This document shows, piece after piece, positions 1 to 7,686 of a stretch of 64,000 nt of DNA. The first letter of the stretch is position 1, and each line of letters starts with the position of its first letter. This DNA is from Thermodesulforhabdaceae bacterium (GTDB lineage: Bacteria; Desulfobacterota; Syntrophobacteria; Syntrophobacterales; Thermodesulforhabdaceae), in the NCBI GenBank assembly GCA_037482015.1, contig JBBFKT010000002.1, forward strand, positions 62,001 to 126,000. Direction: 5' to 3'. Under the pieces are notes generated by a model. It was not told the DNA's origin. It searched no databases and saw nothing but the letters and a program-made list of their open reading frames with translations. Position numbers and translations under genes: made by a program.

Positions 1-1083
1 CTTGAACTTGAGGGAACTCCTCCCGTTCCCATCATGCTAGCAGGTCTTCAGGGTTCTGGAAAGACAACCACGGCAGCAAAGCTTGCTCTAATGCTCAAAA
101 AAGAACGCCGTAATCCATGTCTGGTGCCTGCAGACGTTTATCGTCCGGCCGCTATAGATCAACTCATGGTGCTGGGTTCCCAGATTGATGTCCCTGTTTA
201 TCCTTCTAGATCAGATCAGAAACCGGAGGACATAGTAAAGGATGCTCTTAACTTTGCTAAAAATAACGGATGCGACACTCTACTTGTGGATACCGCCGGG
301 CGGCTGCACATTGATGAAGCCCTGATGGAAGAACTGAGACGCCTTAAGCAGCTACTTAAGCCCAGAGAAATCCTTCTGGTGGTTGATGCTATGACCGGTC
401 AGGATGCGGTCAGAGTCTCGGAAGCTTTTCATGAGGCTCTTTCTATCACTGGAGTTGTGCTCACAAAGCTGGATGGAGATGCTAGAGGCGGTGCGGCTCT
501 TTCAATCCGGGCAGTAACAGGTTGCCCTGTTAAGTTCGTAGGTATTGGAGAAAAGCTTGATGCAATAGAGATTTTCTATCCTGACCGCATGAGTTCCCGC
601 ATCCTCGGCATGGGGGATGTTCTGACAATCATTGAAAGGGCTCAAGAAGCCATCAATGAAGAGGAAGCAAAACGGCTCGTTAAAAAACTTTCTGAAGATT
701 CCTATACTCTGGAGGACTTTAGAGATCAAATCCGCCAGATCAAACGTCTGGGATCTTTAGAACGTATCCTTGGGCTTCTTCCTGGCGTTGGTATGTTTAA
801 GGACCTTAAAAATTCAAAAATCGATTTGAAAGAGTTTATTCACCTTGAAGCGATCATAAATTCCATGACCAAACAAGAGCGCAGAAATCCTGATATTATC
901 AATGCAAGTCGAAAAAGAAGAATTGCCCAGGGAAGCGGCACCACTGTTCAAGATGTGAATAGGTTGCTTAAAGGATTTGAAGAGATGAGAAAAATGATGC
1001 GCCAGATGACAGTGTCTGCAGGTATTGCACCAGTTGGCAAAACTAAAAAGAAAAAAAAGAAACGCACGTTTTTTCCTTTCTAA
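1..1083 (+). CDS. ffh: Signal recognition particle GTPase Ffh (5' end outside the window)
   Basis: GTPase subunit of the signal recognition particle; it binds signal peptides and 4.5S RNA and docks nascent membrane proteins on FtsY. The frame is open from base 1, so the ATG at 34 is internal and about 90 N-terminal residues (N domain) are missing. Visible motifs: P-loop GLQGSGKTT at about residues 15-23 of the visible part, DTAGR, and TKLDGDARGG of the G domain. The methionine-rich M domain follows, ending in MRKMMRQM and a Lys-rich tail. It heads the rpsP-rimM-trmD-rplS cluster, an arrangement common in bacteria. Confidence 0.97.
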   Translation, partial: LELEGTPPVPIMLAGLQGSGKTTTAAKLALMLKKERRNPCLVPADVYRPAAIDQLMVLGSQIDVPVYPSRSDQKPEDIVKDALNFAKNNGCDTLLVDTAGRLHIDEALMEELRRLKQLLKPREILLVVDAMTGQDAVRVSEAFHEALSITGVVLTKLDGDARGGAALSIRAVTGCPVKFVGIGEKLDAIEIFYPDRMSSRILGMGDVLTIIERAQEAINEEEAKRLVKKLSEDSYTLEDFRDQIRQIKRLGSLERILGLLPGVGMFKDLKNSKIDLKEFIHLEAIINSMTKQERRNPDIINASRKRRIAQGSGTTVQDVNRLLKGFEEMRKMMRQMTVSAGIAPVGKTKKKKKKRTFFPF

Positions 1084-1180
1084 GAATTACAAAATGAAGT
1101 ATAAGTCAAAAGTTGACGTCTCTGGTAATGGGGTTTGCGGAATGTGACCTGAGTTGAAGAAAAGGAGGTAACGCAAAGGG

Positions 1181-1453
1181 ATGGCAGTTAGAATTCGATT
1201 GGCGCGACACGGGAGAAAGAAAAGGCCTTTTTACTGGGTAGTGGCGGCTCACTCGGAAGCTCCGCGAGATGGGCGGTTCCTGGAAAAACTGGGAATCTAT
1301 GATCCTATTTCAGATCCAGCAAGAATCGAACTTAACATGGAAAGAGTGGAGTATTGGTTGCGGAATGGAGCTCAACCGAGCGAAACCGCAAGAAGCCTTA
1401 TAGGTCAGTATAAGCTCAGGATGAAAACTTCTGAGGAAGCAAAGGTTTCGTAG
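1181..1453 (+). CDS. rpsP: 30S ribosomal protein S16
   Basis: Small-subunit ribosomal protein S16, 90 residues, the usual family length. The N-terminus MAVRIRLARHGRKKRPFYW is the family signature. A strong Shine-Dalgarno (AAAGGAGGT) lies about 10 nt before the ATG. The 97-nt gap after ffh shows no clear terminator, so co-transcription with ffh is possible. First of the S16-KH-RimM-TrmD-SPOUT-L19-RNase HII series. Confidence 0.98.
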   Translation: MAVRIRLARHGRKKRPFYWVVAAHSEAPRDGRFLEKLGIYDPISDPARIELNMERVEYWLRNGAQPSETARSLIGQYKLRMKTSEEAKVS

Positions 1454-1508
1454 GTGTGGGAATTGAAGGGTCCTGATTCGGCGGCACGAGCAAAAAGCGG
1501 AGGGTGTT

Positions 1509-1742
1509 ATGCTAAAAAATTTGGTCGAGCAGATGGCAAAAGCTTTGGTTGATCATCCGGATAGGGTTCGAGTGTCAGAGATAGAGGGGGAGCAGACCTC
1601 GGTTATCGAATTGAAAGTTGCGAAGGAAGACCTTGGAAAGGTTATCGGCAGACAAGGGCGCACGGCACGAGCTATGCGCACGATACTGAGTGCCGCTTCC
1701 ACAAAATTGAATAAAAGAGCAGTGCTCGAGATAATAGAATAA
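1509..1742 (+). CDS. KH-domain RNA-binding protein (KhpA/YlqC family)
   Basis: Small single-KH RNA-binding protein of 77 residues. The KH signature [18 protein letters not shown] lies around residues 42-59 and contains the GxxG loop. Proteins of this family (KhpA) sit between rpsP and rimM in many bacteria and bind RNA broadly, often with KhpB. A GGAGGG Shine-Dalgarno precedes the ATG. Assignment to the family is secure; the RNA targets are not known from sequence. Confidence 0.93.
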   Translation: MLKNLVEQMAKALVDHPDRVRVSEIEGEQTSVIELKVAKEDLGKVIGRQGRTARAMRTILSAASTKLNKRAVLEIIE

Positions 1743-1755
1743 TCACCACGATTGT

Positions 1756-2283
1756 ATGGACGCCAAACGATGGGTTCCTATAGGCACAATTGTTAGAGCC
1801 CACGGTGTCCGAGGTGCTGTGAAGATCCTCCCTTATGGCGAAAGCCTTGCTGAAAAACAGAGGGGGGATCTTCTATTTGTGAAAACAGAAGACGGTAATC
1901 TGTTGCAGCTTACTGTTAAAGGAATCCAATCTGTAGGGCGGTGCTGGGTGTTAGGGTTTGAGGAAATAAGGGATAGGAATCGAGCAGAAGAATTGGTTGG
2001 GAGTGAAGTTCTCCTGCCGGAAGATCTTCTTCCTCCGAGGGAAGAAGGAGAATTTTTTTATTACCAGCTCATAGGGCTCGAAGTAAAAACCCGCCAGGGC
2101 GAAACCATCGGCACCTTGAAGGCAATCTTTGAAACCCCAGCTCATGATGTTTATGTGGTGCAGGACAGCAAAGCCCGTGAAGTGCTCATTCCTGCAGTAG
2201 AAGAAGTCGTGCTCGAAATTAACCCGGAAATGGGCTACATGGTGGTTGATCTTCTCGATGGTTTAATGGAAGATGATCATTGA
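1756..2283 (+). CDS. rimM: Ribosome maturation factor RimM
   Basis: 16S rRNA processing factor that binds S19 and assists maturation of the 30S head. It is 175 residues long. The RimM N-terminal domain shows IGTIVRAHGVRGAVKI near residues 8-23, and a PRC-barrel domain follows from about residue 95 (YYQLIGLEVKT). The stop overlaps the trmD start by 11 nt, which suggests coupled translation. Confidence 0.95.
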   Translation: MDAKRWVPIGTIVRAHGVRGAVKILPYGESLAEKQRGDLLFVKTEDGNLLQLTVKGIQSVGRCWVLGFEEIRDRNRAEELVGSEVLLPEDLLPPREEGEFFYYQLIGLEVKTRQGETIGTLKAIFETPAHDVYVVQDSKAREVLIPAVEEVVLEINPEMGYMVVDLLDGLMEDDH

Positions 2284-3010
2284 TATACTCACTATTTTCC
2301 CCGGGTTTTTTGAAGGCCCCTTCAGGGAAAGCCTTCTTGGTAAAGCGATAGCCGAAGGTATCGTAAGGATCAGAATCCACGATATTCGCAATTATACCAC
2401 CGATCGCCATCGCACCGTTGACGATAGACCATTCGGTGGTGGCGCCGGTATGGTAATGAAGCCAGAGCCTATAGTGAAGGCTCTAGACGAACTGAGAAGT
2501 GAACCTCCGTCACCGAAAGTGATTCTTCTAACACCCAAAGGACATCTCTTTAATCAGAACCTTGCTAGAAGCTGGAGTAAGCTGGAGCGGCTTGTGCTTA
2601 TATGCGGTCGTTATGAAGGAATTGACGAGAGAGTCTCCTTTTTTGTTGACGATGAAGTTTCCATTGGGGATTACGTGTTGAGCGGAGGAGAGGTGGCGGC
2701 GGTTGTCATAGTGGACGCAGTGGTGCGACTGGTTTCCGGGGTAGTAGGTAACAAAGCATCCACAGAGACGGAGTCTTTTGAGCGGGGACTTCTTGAATAC
2801 CCTCACTACACGCGCCCTCGGGTATTTAGAGGTTATGAAGTTCCGGAGGTTTTACTTTCTGGGAACCATGAACGAATCCGCAAGTGGAGACTTCTTCAGT
2901 CGCTTTTGTTAACTAAAGCCAGACGACCGGACCTGTTTCAAAGATTGATTCTTTCTAAGGAAGAAAAAAAACTACTTGAGACTTTTGATAAAGCTGGAGC
3001 GATCCCGTGA
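2273..3010 (+). CDS. trmD: tRNA (guanine37-N1)-methyltransferase TrmD
   Basis: Makes m1G37 in tRNAs reading CNN codons, using S-adenosylmethionine, and so prevents frameshifting. It is 245 residues and starts with MIIDILTIFPGFF. The SPOUT-fold knot region is visible as GRYEGIDERV, then SIGDYVLSGGE, and PHYTRPRVFRG follows. It overlaps rimM by 11 nt and the next gene by 4 nt (GTGA). Confidence 0.97.
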   Translation: MIIDILTIFPGFFEGPFRESLLGKAIAEGIVRIRIHDIRNYTTDRHRTVDDRPFGGGAGMVMKPEPIVKALDELRSEPPSPKVILLTPKGHLFNQNLARSWSKLERLVLICGRYEGIDERVSFFVDDEVSIGDYVLSGGEVAAVVIVDAVVRLVSGVVGNKASTETESFERGLLEYPHYTRPRVFRGYEVPEVLLSGNHERIRKWRLLQSLLLTKARRPDLFQRLILSKEEKKLLETFDKAGAIP

Positions 3011-3573
3011 GCTTGTATGTAGGTCTTGTTCACTATCCGGTAATTAACAGAAAAGGGGAGCGAATTGCTTCTGCTATAACGAGTATTGATTTACACGACT
3101 TTGCTCGACTGTGCAAAACTTACGACATCCCACAATGCTTCATTATTACACCACTTAAAGACCAGCACGAACTGGCAAAACGCCTTCTGGCTCACTGGTG
3201 TGAAGGAATCGCTTCCGTTATTCACCCTAACCGAGCTCTGGCTCTCCAGACCATCGTTCTTGTTGATTCTATTGAAGACGCTGTGGAGAATATTAAATTA
3301 TCGCAGGGGAAGACCCCTCAATGCTGGGTAACATCGGCGCGGACAAGAAACCCAAATAAAACCCTTTCTTTTACTGATGCCAGAAAGCTTGTGTCTTTAG
3401 CAGATGCCCCACCGATATTGTTACTTTTTGGCACGGCCTGGGGGTTAGCAGAAGAAGTTTTTGATATGGCAGACTGTATTCTTGAACCAATTTACGGTAA
3501 AAATTCATATAACCACTTGTCAGTTCGATGCGCAGCGGCTATTATAATTGACCGTCTTTTTGGCGACCGATAG
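3007..3573 (+). CDS. SPOUT-family RNA methyltransferase-like protein
   Basis: A 188-residue protein in the slot between trmD and rplS, where several Desulfobacterota and Aquificae carry a predicted SPOUT RNA methyltransferase (tRNA m1G-methyltransferase-like family). The visible features are an N-terminal LYVGLVHYPVINRKGE and the glycine-rich ILLLFGTAWGLAEEV near residues 138-152, which resembles the SAM-binding knot. It starts with GTG overlapping the trmD stop. Family membership is from recall of this context and motif; the modified RNA base is unknown. Confidence 0.8.
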   Translation: MSLYVGLVHYPVINRKGERIASAITSIDLHDFARLCKTYDIPQCFIITPLKDQHELAKRLLAHWCEGIASVIHPNRALALQTIVLVDSIEDAVENIKLSQGKTPQCWVTSARTRNPNKTLSFTDARKLVSLADAPPILLLFGTAWGLAEEVFDMADCILEPIYGKNSYNHLSVRCAAAIIIDRLFGDR

Positions 3574-3606
3574 CGAAACAAGAAGTTAGAAATGGAGGAT
3601 AAAGTT

Positions 3607-3954
3607 ATGCGGGATAAGGTGATTGAGAAAATTGAGAGAGATCAGATGAGAATGGACATCCCCGCTTTCCGGGTGGGTGATACGATCAGAGTCCACACCA
3701 GAATTCTTGAAGGGGACAAAGAACGAATCCAGGTTTTTGAAGGGGTTGTGATCAGGAAACATAGAGGCGGTGCTAATGCTACATTTACGGTAAGAAAGGT
3801 TTCATACGGTGTGGGTGTAGAGCGAATCTTTCCTCTCCATTCTCCCCGGATTGATAAGATTGAAGTGGTGAGGAGAGGTCGAGTAAGACGTGCTCGACTT
3901 TATTACCTCAGAGAACGAATCGGTAAGGCTGCACGTATTCGTGAAAAGATGTAG
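3607..3954 (+). CDS. rplS: 50S ribosomal protein L19
   Basis: Large-subunit protein L19 at the 30S-50S interface; 115 residues. An in-frame ATG at 3592 exists, but the ATG at 3607 is preferred because a GGAGG Shine-Dalgarno (3594-3598) lies 8 nt upstream of it and would be inside the longer frame. Family signatures [10 protein letters not shown] and [17 protein letters not shown] are present. The RNase HII gene overlaps its 3' end. Confidence 0.96.
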   Translation: MRDKVIEKIERDQMRMDIPAFRVGDTIRVHTRILEGDKERIQVFEGVVIRKHRGGANATFTVRKVSYGVGVERIFPLHSPRIDKIEVVRRGRVRRARLYYLRERIGKAARIREKM

Positions 3955-4582
3955 AGCGCTTTCTCGAATATCCGAAACCCTCGCCGACTTTGACAGAATT
4001 GTTCGAGCAGAAGGGTTCAGTCGTATTGCAGGGGTTGACGAAGCAGGGAGAGGACCGCTTGCGGGTCCTGTGGTGGCTGCGGCGGTTATTCTCCCAGAAA
4101 ATATTAACCTGAACGGCATAAACGATTCAAAAAAACTTTCTCCCGCACGCCGAGAAGAACTTTTTCAAGAGATTCTTTACCTGGCGGAAGTAAGCATCAG
4201 CTACGTTAGCCCGGAGGAAATCGATTCTATAAACATTCTTAAAGCAAGCTTAAAAGCCATGAAGCTTGCTATTGAGGGGCTTACTCCATCACCAGACATT
4301 GCGCTTATAGACGGTCCCTACGAGATTGAAGTGGATTGCTGCAATAGAGGAATAGCAGGAGGGGATTCCAAAAGCCTTTCTATAGCAGCGGCATCTATAG
4401 TCGCGAAAGTATTTAGAGATCGCCTCATGAATTTTTACCACAGGCTGTATCCGGACTACGGATTTGATCAGCATAAAGGATATCCCACGCGTTATCACCT
4501 GGAATCCCTTGCTAAATTTGGACCTTCCCCTATACACAGGAAAAGTTTTAATCGAGTCTCCACCCGTAGGTTAATTCTTTAA
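3941..4582 (+). CDS. rnhB: Ribonuclease HII
   Basis: Endonuclease that cuts the RNA of RNA-DNA hybrids and removes misincorporated ribonucleotides. The metal-binding signature [17 protein letters not shown] is complete, followed by [14 protein letters not shown] and [12 protein letters not shown]. No ATG lies in a suitable place. GTG at 3941 (14-nt overlap with rplS, 213 residues) is favoured over GTG at 3890 (230 residues, 65-nt overlap), but neither has an ideal ribosome site. Last gene of the translation operon. Confidence 0.95.
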   Translation: MKRCRALSRISETLADFDRIVRAEGFSRIAGVDEAGRGPLAGPVVAAAVILPENINLNGINDSKKLSPARREELFQEILYLAEVSISYVSPEEIDSINILKASLKAMKLAIEGLTPSPDIALIDGPYEIEVDCCNRGIAGGDSKSLSIAAASIVAKVFRDRLMNFYHRLYPDYGFDQHKGYPTRYHLESLAKFGPSPIHRKSFNRVSTRRLIL

Positions 4583-4661
4583 ACCGTTAGAGTTATACTT
4601 TTCAGTGAATGGTCCGAAAAATTTTTGTTCCTTGGAAACAGCAATGAGGAGGATCAACACT

Positions 4662-5513
4662 ATGAGTGAATTGTCTGGGAAACATCAGCGAGTTGCTGCT
4701 TACAAGGGTTATAAGAACGGTTTTGCCGACTTTTACGGTTATCAAATTGAAGTAATCACCGGTTATACGAAAGATGAACTAAAATCTATTCGATGGGTTG
4801 ATCTAATATACGAAGAAGATAAAACATCTGCAAAAGAAGCCTTCGTTAAGGCTCTTAAAGGAAATAAGGTTTATGTTCGAGATTACAGAGTTCGCACCAA
4901 ACATGGGAACTTAGTATGGCTTCGAGAATTTAGTGAGATCGTCATGAACGAGCTAGGCGATGTTGACTACGTGGTAGGCGCTCTAATGGATATTACTGAA
5001 GAGAAGAAACAGGAAGAAATAAAAAAGCGTCATGCCAGATTTACCGGGAAATATTTGATCTTTCGATCTGCTGAATCAACATACGGTTTGTCTATTGGTG
5101 CGGTTAGAGAAGTCATCACAGCTATGCCTGTGACCAAGGTTCCAGAGATGCCTGATTTTGTTGAAGGTGTTATCAACCTGAGAGGAAAAGTTATACCTGT
5201 GATAAGCCTTGTGGAATTTCTGGGTGAAGAAGGAAAGATAACCGCATTAGAAAATTCCTGCATCATAATAGCTGAGACGAAAGCTCAGGAAGGTCGAGTT
5301 CTGGTAGGGCTTCATGTCGATGAAGTCATGGGAGTTTTATATATCAAGGGAGAGGAAATTGAGGATGTTCCTCAACTTGTCTCCTGTCACTGCCTGAACT
5401 ATGCTTTGGGTATCGCCAAAACAGATCGTGGACTTGTAATTATTCTCACTGTGGAAAATCTGTTGGGGTCAGATCTTGCAAAAATTTCCCAAACTCTGGT
5501 GTCAAATCGATAA
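4662..5513 (+). CDS. PAS domain-CheW domain fusion protein
   Basis: A 283-residue signalling protein. The ATG at 4662 is chosen over one at 4605 because GAGGAGG lies 7 nt upstream. The first half is a PAS_3-type sensor domain (ITGYTKDELKSIRWVDLIYE, then LVWLREFSEI and VVGALMDITEEKKQEE). From about residue 130 there is a CheW-like domain (YGLSIGAVREVI, VPEMPDFVEGVINLRGKVIP, VISLVEFLG). CheW couples receptors to the CheA kinase, so this may feed a cytoplasmic PAS input into a chemotaxis-type array. No cheA or receptor gene is in the window. No transmembrane segment is seen. Confidence 0.88.
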   Translation: MSELSGKHQRVAAYKGYKNGFADFYGYQIEVITGYTKDELKSIRWVDLIYEEDKTSAKEAFVKALKGNKVYVRDYRVRTKHGNLVWLREFSEIVMNELGDVDYVVGALMDITEEKKQEEIKKRHARFTGKYLIFRSAESTYGLSIGAVREVITAMPVTKVPEMPDFVEGVINLRGKVIPVISLVEFLGEEGKITALENSCIIIAETKAQEGRVLVGLHVDEVMGVLYIKGEEIEDVPQLVSCHCLNYALGIAKTDRGLVIILTVENLLGSDLAKISQTLVSNR

Positions 5514-5561
5514 TATAATCCCGTTTGCTTGTGTTAGTCGAAATTAGACCGCAAAATTTAG

Positions 5562-5580
5562 CCCTGCTTCGGGGATTTTT
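5562..5580 (+). terminator. Weak hairpin with T-run after the PAS-CheW gene
   Basis: A short C-rich/G-rich stem (CCCT pairing with GGGG through one wobble, 5-nt loop) is followed by ATTTTT, about 50 nt after the stop of the PAS-CheW gene. The stem is only 4 bp, so this is a tentative terminator. Confidence 0.3.
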
Positions 5581-5641
5581 GAATTTATGTGAGGTCATTT
5601 GAAAATTACCCTTTATTTGGAATTGTTGAAAGAAATAGGGA

Positions 5642-5669
5642 GTAGGGGCACGGTATGCCATGTTCCTGC
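5642..5669. repeat. Degenerate palindromic repeat (GTAGGGGC family)
   Basis: Starts with GTAGGGGCACGG and ends in a diverged counterpart (TGTTCCTGC). It matches the perfect 28-bp palindrome at 5760-5787 in its left arm, with several substitutions in the right arm. It is read as a decayed member of the same family. The surrounding stretch 5514-5727 holds no gene I can support. Confidence 0.6.
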
Positions 5670-5727
5670 AACATGGTAATCGCTAGGGTTATCGCTGCAA
5701 TATTTTTCGAACATCTTTTTTCTGTGT

Positions 5728-5747
5728 GAGGGTGTTCTAAAAAACTC
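5728..5747. repeat. Left copy of a 15-bp inverted repeat flanking the intron region
   Basis: Starts with GAGGGTGTTCTAAAA, whose exact reverse complement begins inside 6521-6540. The two copies bracket the palindrome and the group II intron. They could be ends of an older element into which the intron moved. A similar sequence recurs at 54985-54999, again beside an intron relic. Confidence 0.6.
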
Positions 5748-5759
5748 TGTAATAGAATT

Positions 5760-5787
5760 GTAGGGGCACGGCATGCCGTGCCCCTAC
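5760..5787. repeat. Perfect 28-bp palindrome (GTAGGGGC...GCCCCTAC)
   Basis: All 28 bases are self-complementary, with outer arms GTAGGGGC and GCCCCTAC around a CACGGCATGCCGTG-type core. The same outer arms and the same total length recur at 54629-54656 with a different core. It ends 5 nt before the presumed 5' splice site of the group II intron. Confidence 0.85.
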
Positions 5788-5792
5788 AATCG

Positions 5793-6416
5793 GTGCGCCC
5801 GTCATGGACGTGCTCTTGGATGTGAGAGTCCTCCCGTGAGTTGATCACAGCGAGCGAAGGGAAGCGCAACTGCACGAGGGTGACCGAGTGTGGGAAGGAA
5901 GCGTGGAACGAAACTGCGAGCCGATGGAGAAGAACCGGATATAAGGCGCTGCGGAGCAGGGCGAGTGGGCCAGAGTCTGCGAAGCTCTCGTGATCAAGGC
6001 GAAGTGGCGTAAATTCGGCGGTTGTGCAGTGAAGGAGTACGTTCTTACCCGGGGAGATCTCGCCTTATACCTGAAAGGGTGACGGTGATGAACCGGAGCG
6101 AGAAGTCAGCAGAGGCCATAGTAGCTGCTTTATGGTGGCGAAGGGCCGAACGAGAAGGAGTGCTCGAGGCCATGTCGATGTTGGACGCAAGACGTCAGAT
6201 GTCTGCGCAAGCAGAGCGGGTGGGGGCAACACACGGTGAAGCCGGGTGTGAACTTGCCAGCGACGAGGCGGACAACCCGCGACAGGACACCGAAGGCACA
6301 GGGCCAGGGCTGCTGCAAGTGGTTCTGGTACCTCAACTTCTCGAACCGCCCGGTGCGGACCCGCATGCCGGGTGGTGTGGGAGGGGATCGGTCAAATTGA
6401 CCGCCCCTATCCCGAT
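5793..6416 (+). mobile_element. Compact group II intron without a reverse transcriptase gene
   Basis: About 624 nt. The 5' end GTGCGCCCG fits the GUGYG boundary. Domain V is readable at 6344-6377: 9-bp stem (6345-6353 with 6368-6376), 4-bp upper stem TGCG/CGCA, a GACC loop, and a 2-nt bulge TG at 6366-6367. Domain VI follows as a hairpin with an unpaired A at 6409, 7 nt before the presumed 3' end ...CCCGAT at 6416. A trace of an intron-encoded protein start (VMNRSEKSAEA, from 6082) survives, but no reverse transcriptase or maturase domain is present. Splicing or movement would need proteins encoded elsewhere. It lies in intergenic DNA, so no host gene is interrupted. Confidence 0.82.
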
Positions 6417-6520
6417 TGTGGTGAATCATATATTGAGGTCGTTTTTAGCTACCTGAATCTGGGAATATCTTCCAAGCTGAGTTTCGTCCCTGCCTTTTCT
6501 ATGTTTCGCCACCCCATAAG

Positions 6521-6540
6521 GAAAGTTTTAGAACACCCTC
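6521..6540. repeat. Right copy of the inverted repeat flanking the intron region
   Basis: Contains TTTTAGAACACCCTC, the exact reverse complement of the 15-bp core at 5728-5742. Both copies are next to a TTTTTCTGTGT tract. No transposase gene lies between the two copies. Confidence 0.6.
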
Positions 6541-6550
6541 TTTTTCTGTG

Positions 6551-6578
6551 TTGACTTTCTCCATTATCCGGTTAATAA
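6551..6578 (+). promoter_or_regulatory. Possible promoter of the permease-chelatase operon
   Basis: TTGACT (6551-6556) and TAATAA (6573-6578) are separated by 16 nt, close to a sigma-70 promoter. A transcript from here would carry an approximately 85-nt leader that includes the terminator hairpin at 6609-6649. Predicted by eye only. Confidence 0.4.
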
Positions 6579-6608
6579 ACCTGTTGTAAAAATAATCCGG
6601 TCATGAAG

Positions 6609-6649
6609 GCCGCAATAGGTGATGAATACCTGTTGCGGCTTTTTGTTTT
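6609..6649 (+). terminator. Strong intrinsic terminator in the leader of the permease operon
   Basis: A 12-bp stem (GCCGCAATAGGT with ACCTGTTGCGGC, one G-T wobble), a 7-nt loop, then TTTTTGTTTT. It ends 20 nt before the permease start. No gene immediately upstream needs it, so it may either end stray transcription from the intron region or act as an attenuator of the operon. Confidence 0.75.
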
Positions 6650-6669
6650 GTAAAAGTTGGGGAGTTTAG

Positions 6670-7686
6670 ATGGAAAGGGTCACGCATCAATACCCAAAGA
6701 TCATTGCAATTTATTTGTCACCTATCGTGGCAGGCTGGATCGCTATATTTCTGGGTGCTTACGGAATTACGCCAGAAATGGTGCTGAAGGTTATCTTGAA
6801 CGATGTTTTTCATATATTCAACGTGGGTGATATTCCTGAGAAAGCTATAATTCTGGATATTCGTCTTCCAAGAGTTCTCCTCGCTAGCATTGTTGGGGCA
6901 GCCCTTTCTGGCTCTGGGGTCGTGCTTCAGGCGATTTTCAGAAACCCGCTTGTTGACCCCTTTATCCTTGGTATCTCTGCGGGAGCCGCCTTTGGATGTG
7001 CAATAACTGTGGGGTTTTTCAGCTTTCTACCGGTTCAATCCATGGCTTTCCTCTGTGCTGTGGTAGCAGTATTCCTTGCTTATCTCACGGCACGAACTCA
7101 GGGCGAAGTATCGAGATTGCCCCTTATACTTTCTGGTGTAATTGTATCCGCCTTTTTTACCGCTCTCGTATCCATAGTGAAATTCCTTGTTGATCCCCAC
7201 AAGCTCCAGAGCATTGTTTACTGGCTGATGGGAAGCTTTTCTCTCGCTGACTGGAGACTTGTTAGGCTTTCCTTCTGGGGAGTGGCAGTAGGCCTTACGC
7301 CGATCCTTCTTATGCGCTGGAGGCTTAACGTTATCAGCATGGGCGAGGAAGAAGCTAAGGCTCTGGGAGTTAACGTAAAAAGAGATCGCCTTCTATTTAT
7401 AGCTTTTTCAACTCTTGCTGTAGCAACGGCTGTTTCCGTCTGCGGTATTATAGGATGGGTCGGGCTAATGGTTCCGCATCTGGTTCGTATGCTGGTAGGT
7501 CCCGATCACCGAATTCTTCTCCCTCTAGCTATTGCTGGAGGTGCCTCATTCATGATTGCTGCCGACACTATTTCACGCACTCTAACTACTTTCGATATCC
7601 CCGTAGGTATAATCACGGCTCTCACAGGAGCGCCCTTTTTCATCTACCTCATGAAAAAAGGTGGAAGGGAGGCGTGGGGAAAATGA
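6670..7686 (+). CDS. FecCD/BtuC-type ABC transporter permease
   Basis: Membrane permease for iron-siderophore, cobalamin, heme or related metal-complex import; 338 residues with about nine to ten hydrophobic segments. Family motifs: RLPRVLLASIVGAALSGSGV, NPLVDPFILGISAGAAFG, and GWVGLMVPHLVRMLVGPDHR (the loop that touches the ATPase). A GGGGAG ribosome site precedes the ATG. The stop overlaps the ATPase start. No substrate-binding protein gene is nearby. The link to CobN/ChlD/ChlI genes downstream suggests uptake of a metal or corrinoid precursor; the substrate cannot be read from the sequence. Confidence 0.93.
   Translation: MERVTHQYPKIIAIYLSPIVAGWIAIFLGAYGITPEMVLKVILNDVFHIFNVGDIPEKAIILDIRLPRVLLASIVGAALSGSGVVLQAIFRNPLVDPFILGISAGAAFGCAITVGFFSFLPVQSMAFLCAVVAVFLAYLTARTQGEVSRLPLILSGVIVSAFFTALVSIVKFLVDPHKLQSIVYWLMGSFSLADWRLVRLSFWGVAVGLTPILLMRWRLNVISMGEEEAKALGVNVKRDRLLFIAFSTLAVATAVSVCGIIGWVGLMVPHLVRMLVGPDHRILLPLAIAGGASFMIAADTISRTLTTFDIPVGIITALTGAPFFIYLMKKGGREAWGK

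Noticed and set aside
6022-6456. 144-residue open frame
   Set aside because: It runs through the group II intron. Only its VMNRSEKSAEA segment recalls an intron-encoded protein; the rest is translated ribozyme sequence.
6372-6554. Short frame reading VWEGIGQIDRPYPDCGES
   Set aside because: This is the translated domain V/VI end of the intron, a known source of false protein annotations.
6585-6650. Known riboswitch (cobalamin or NiCo) before the permease
   Set aside because: The leader is only about 85 nt, with no B12-box or NiCo-type multi-helix core visible; only the terminator stem is clear.
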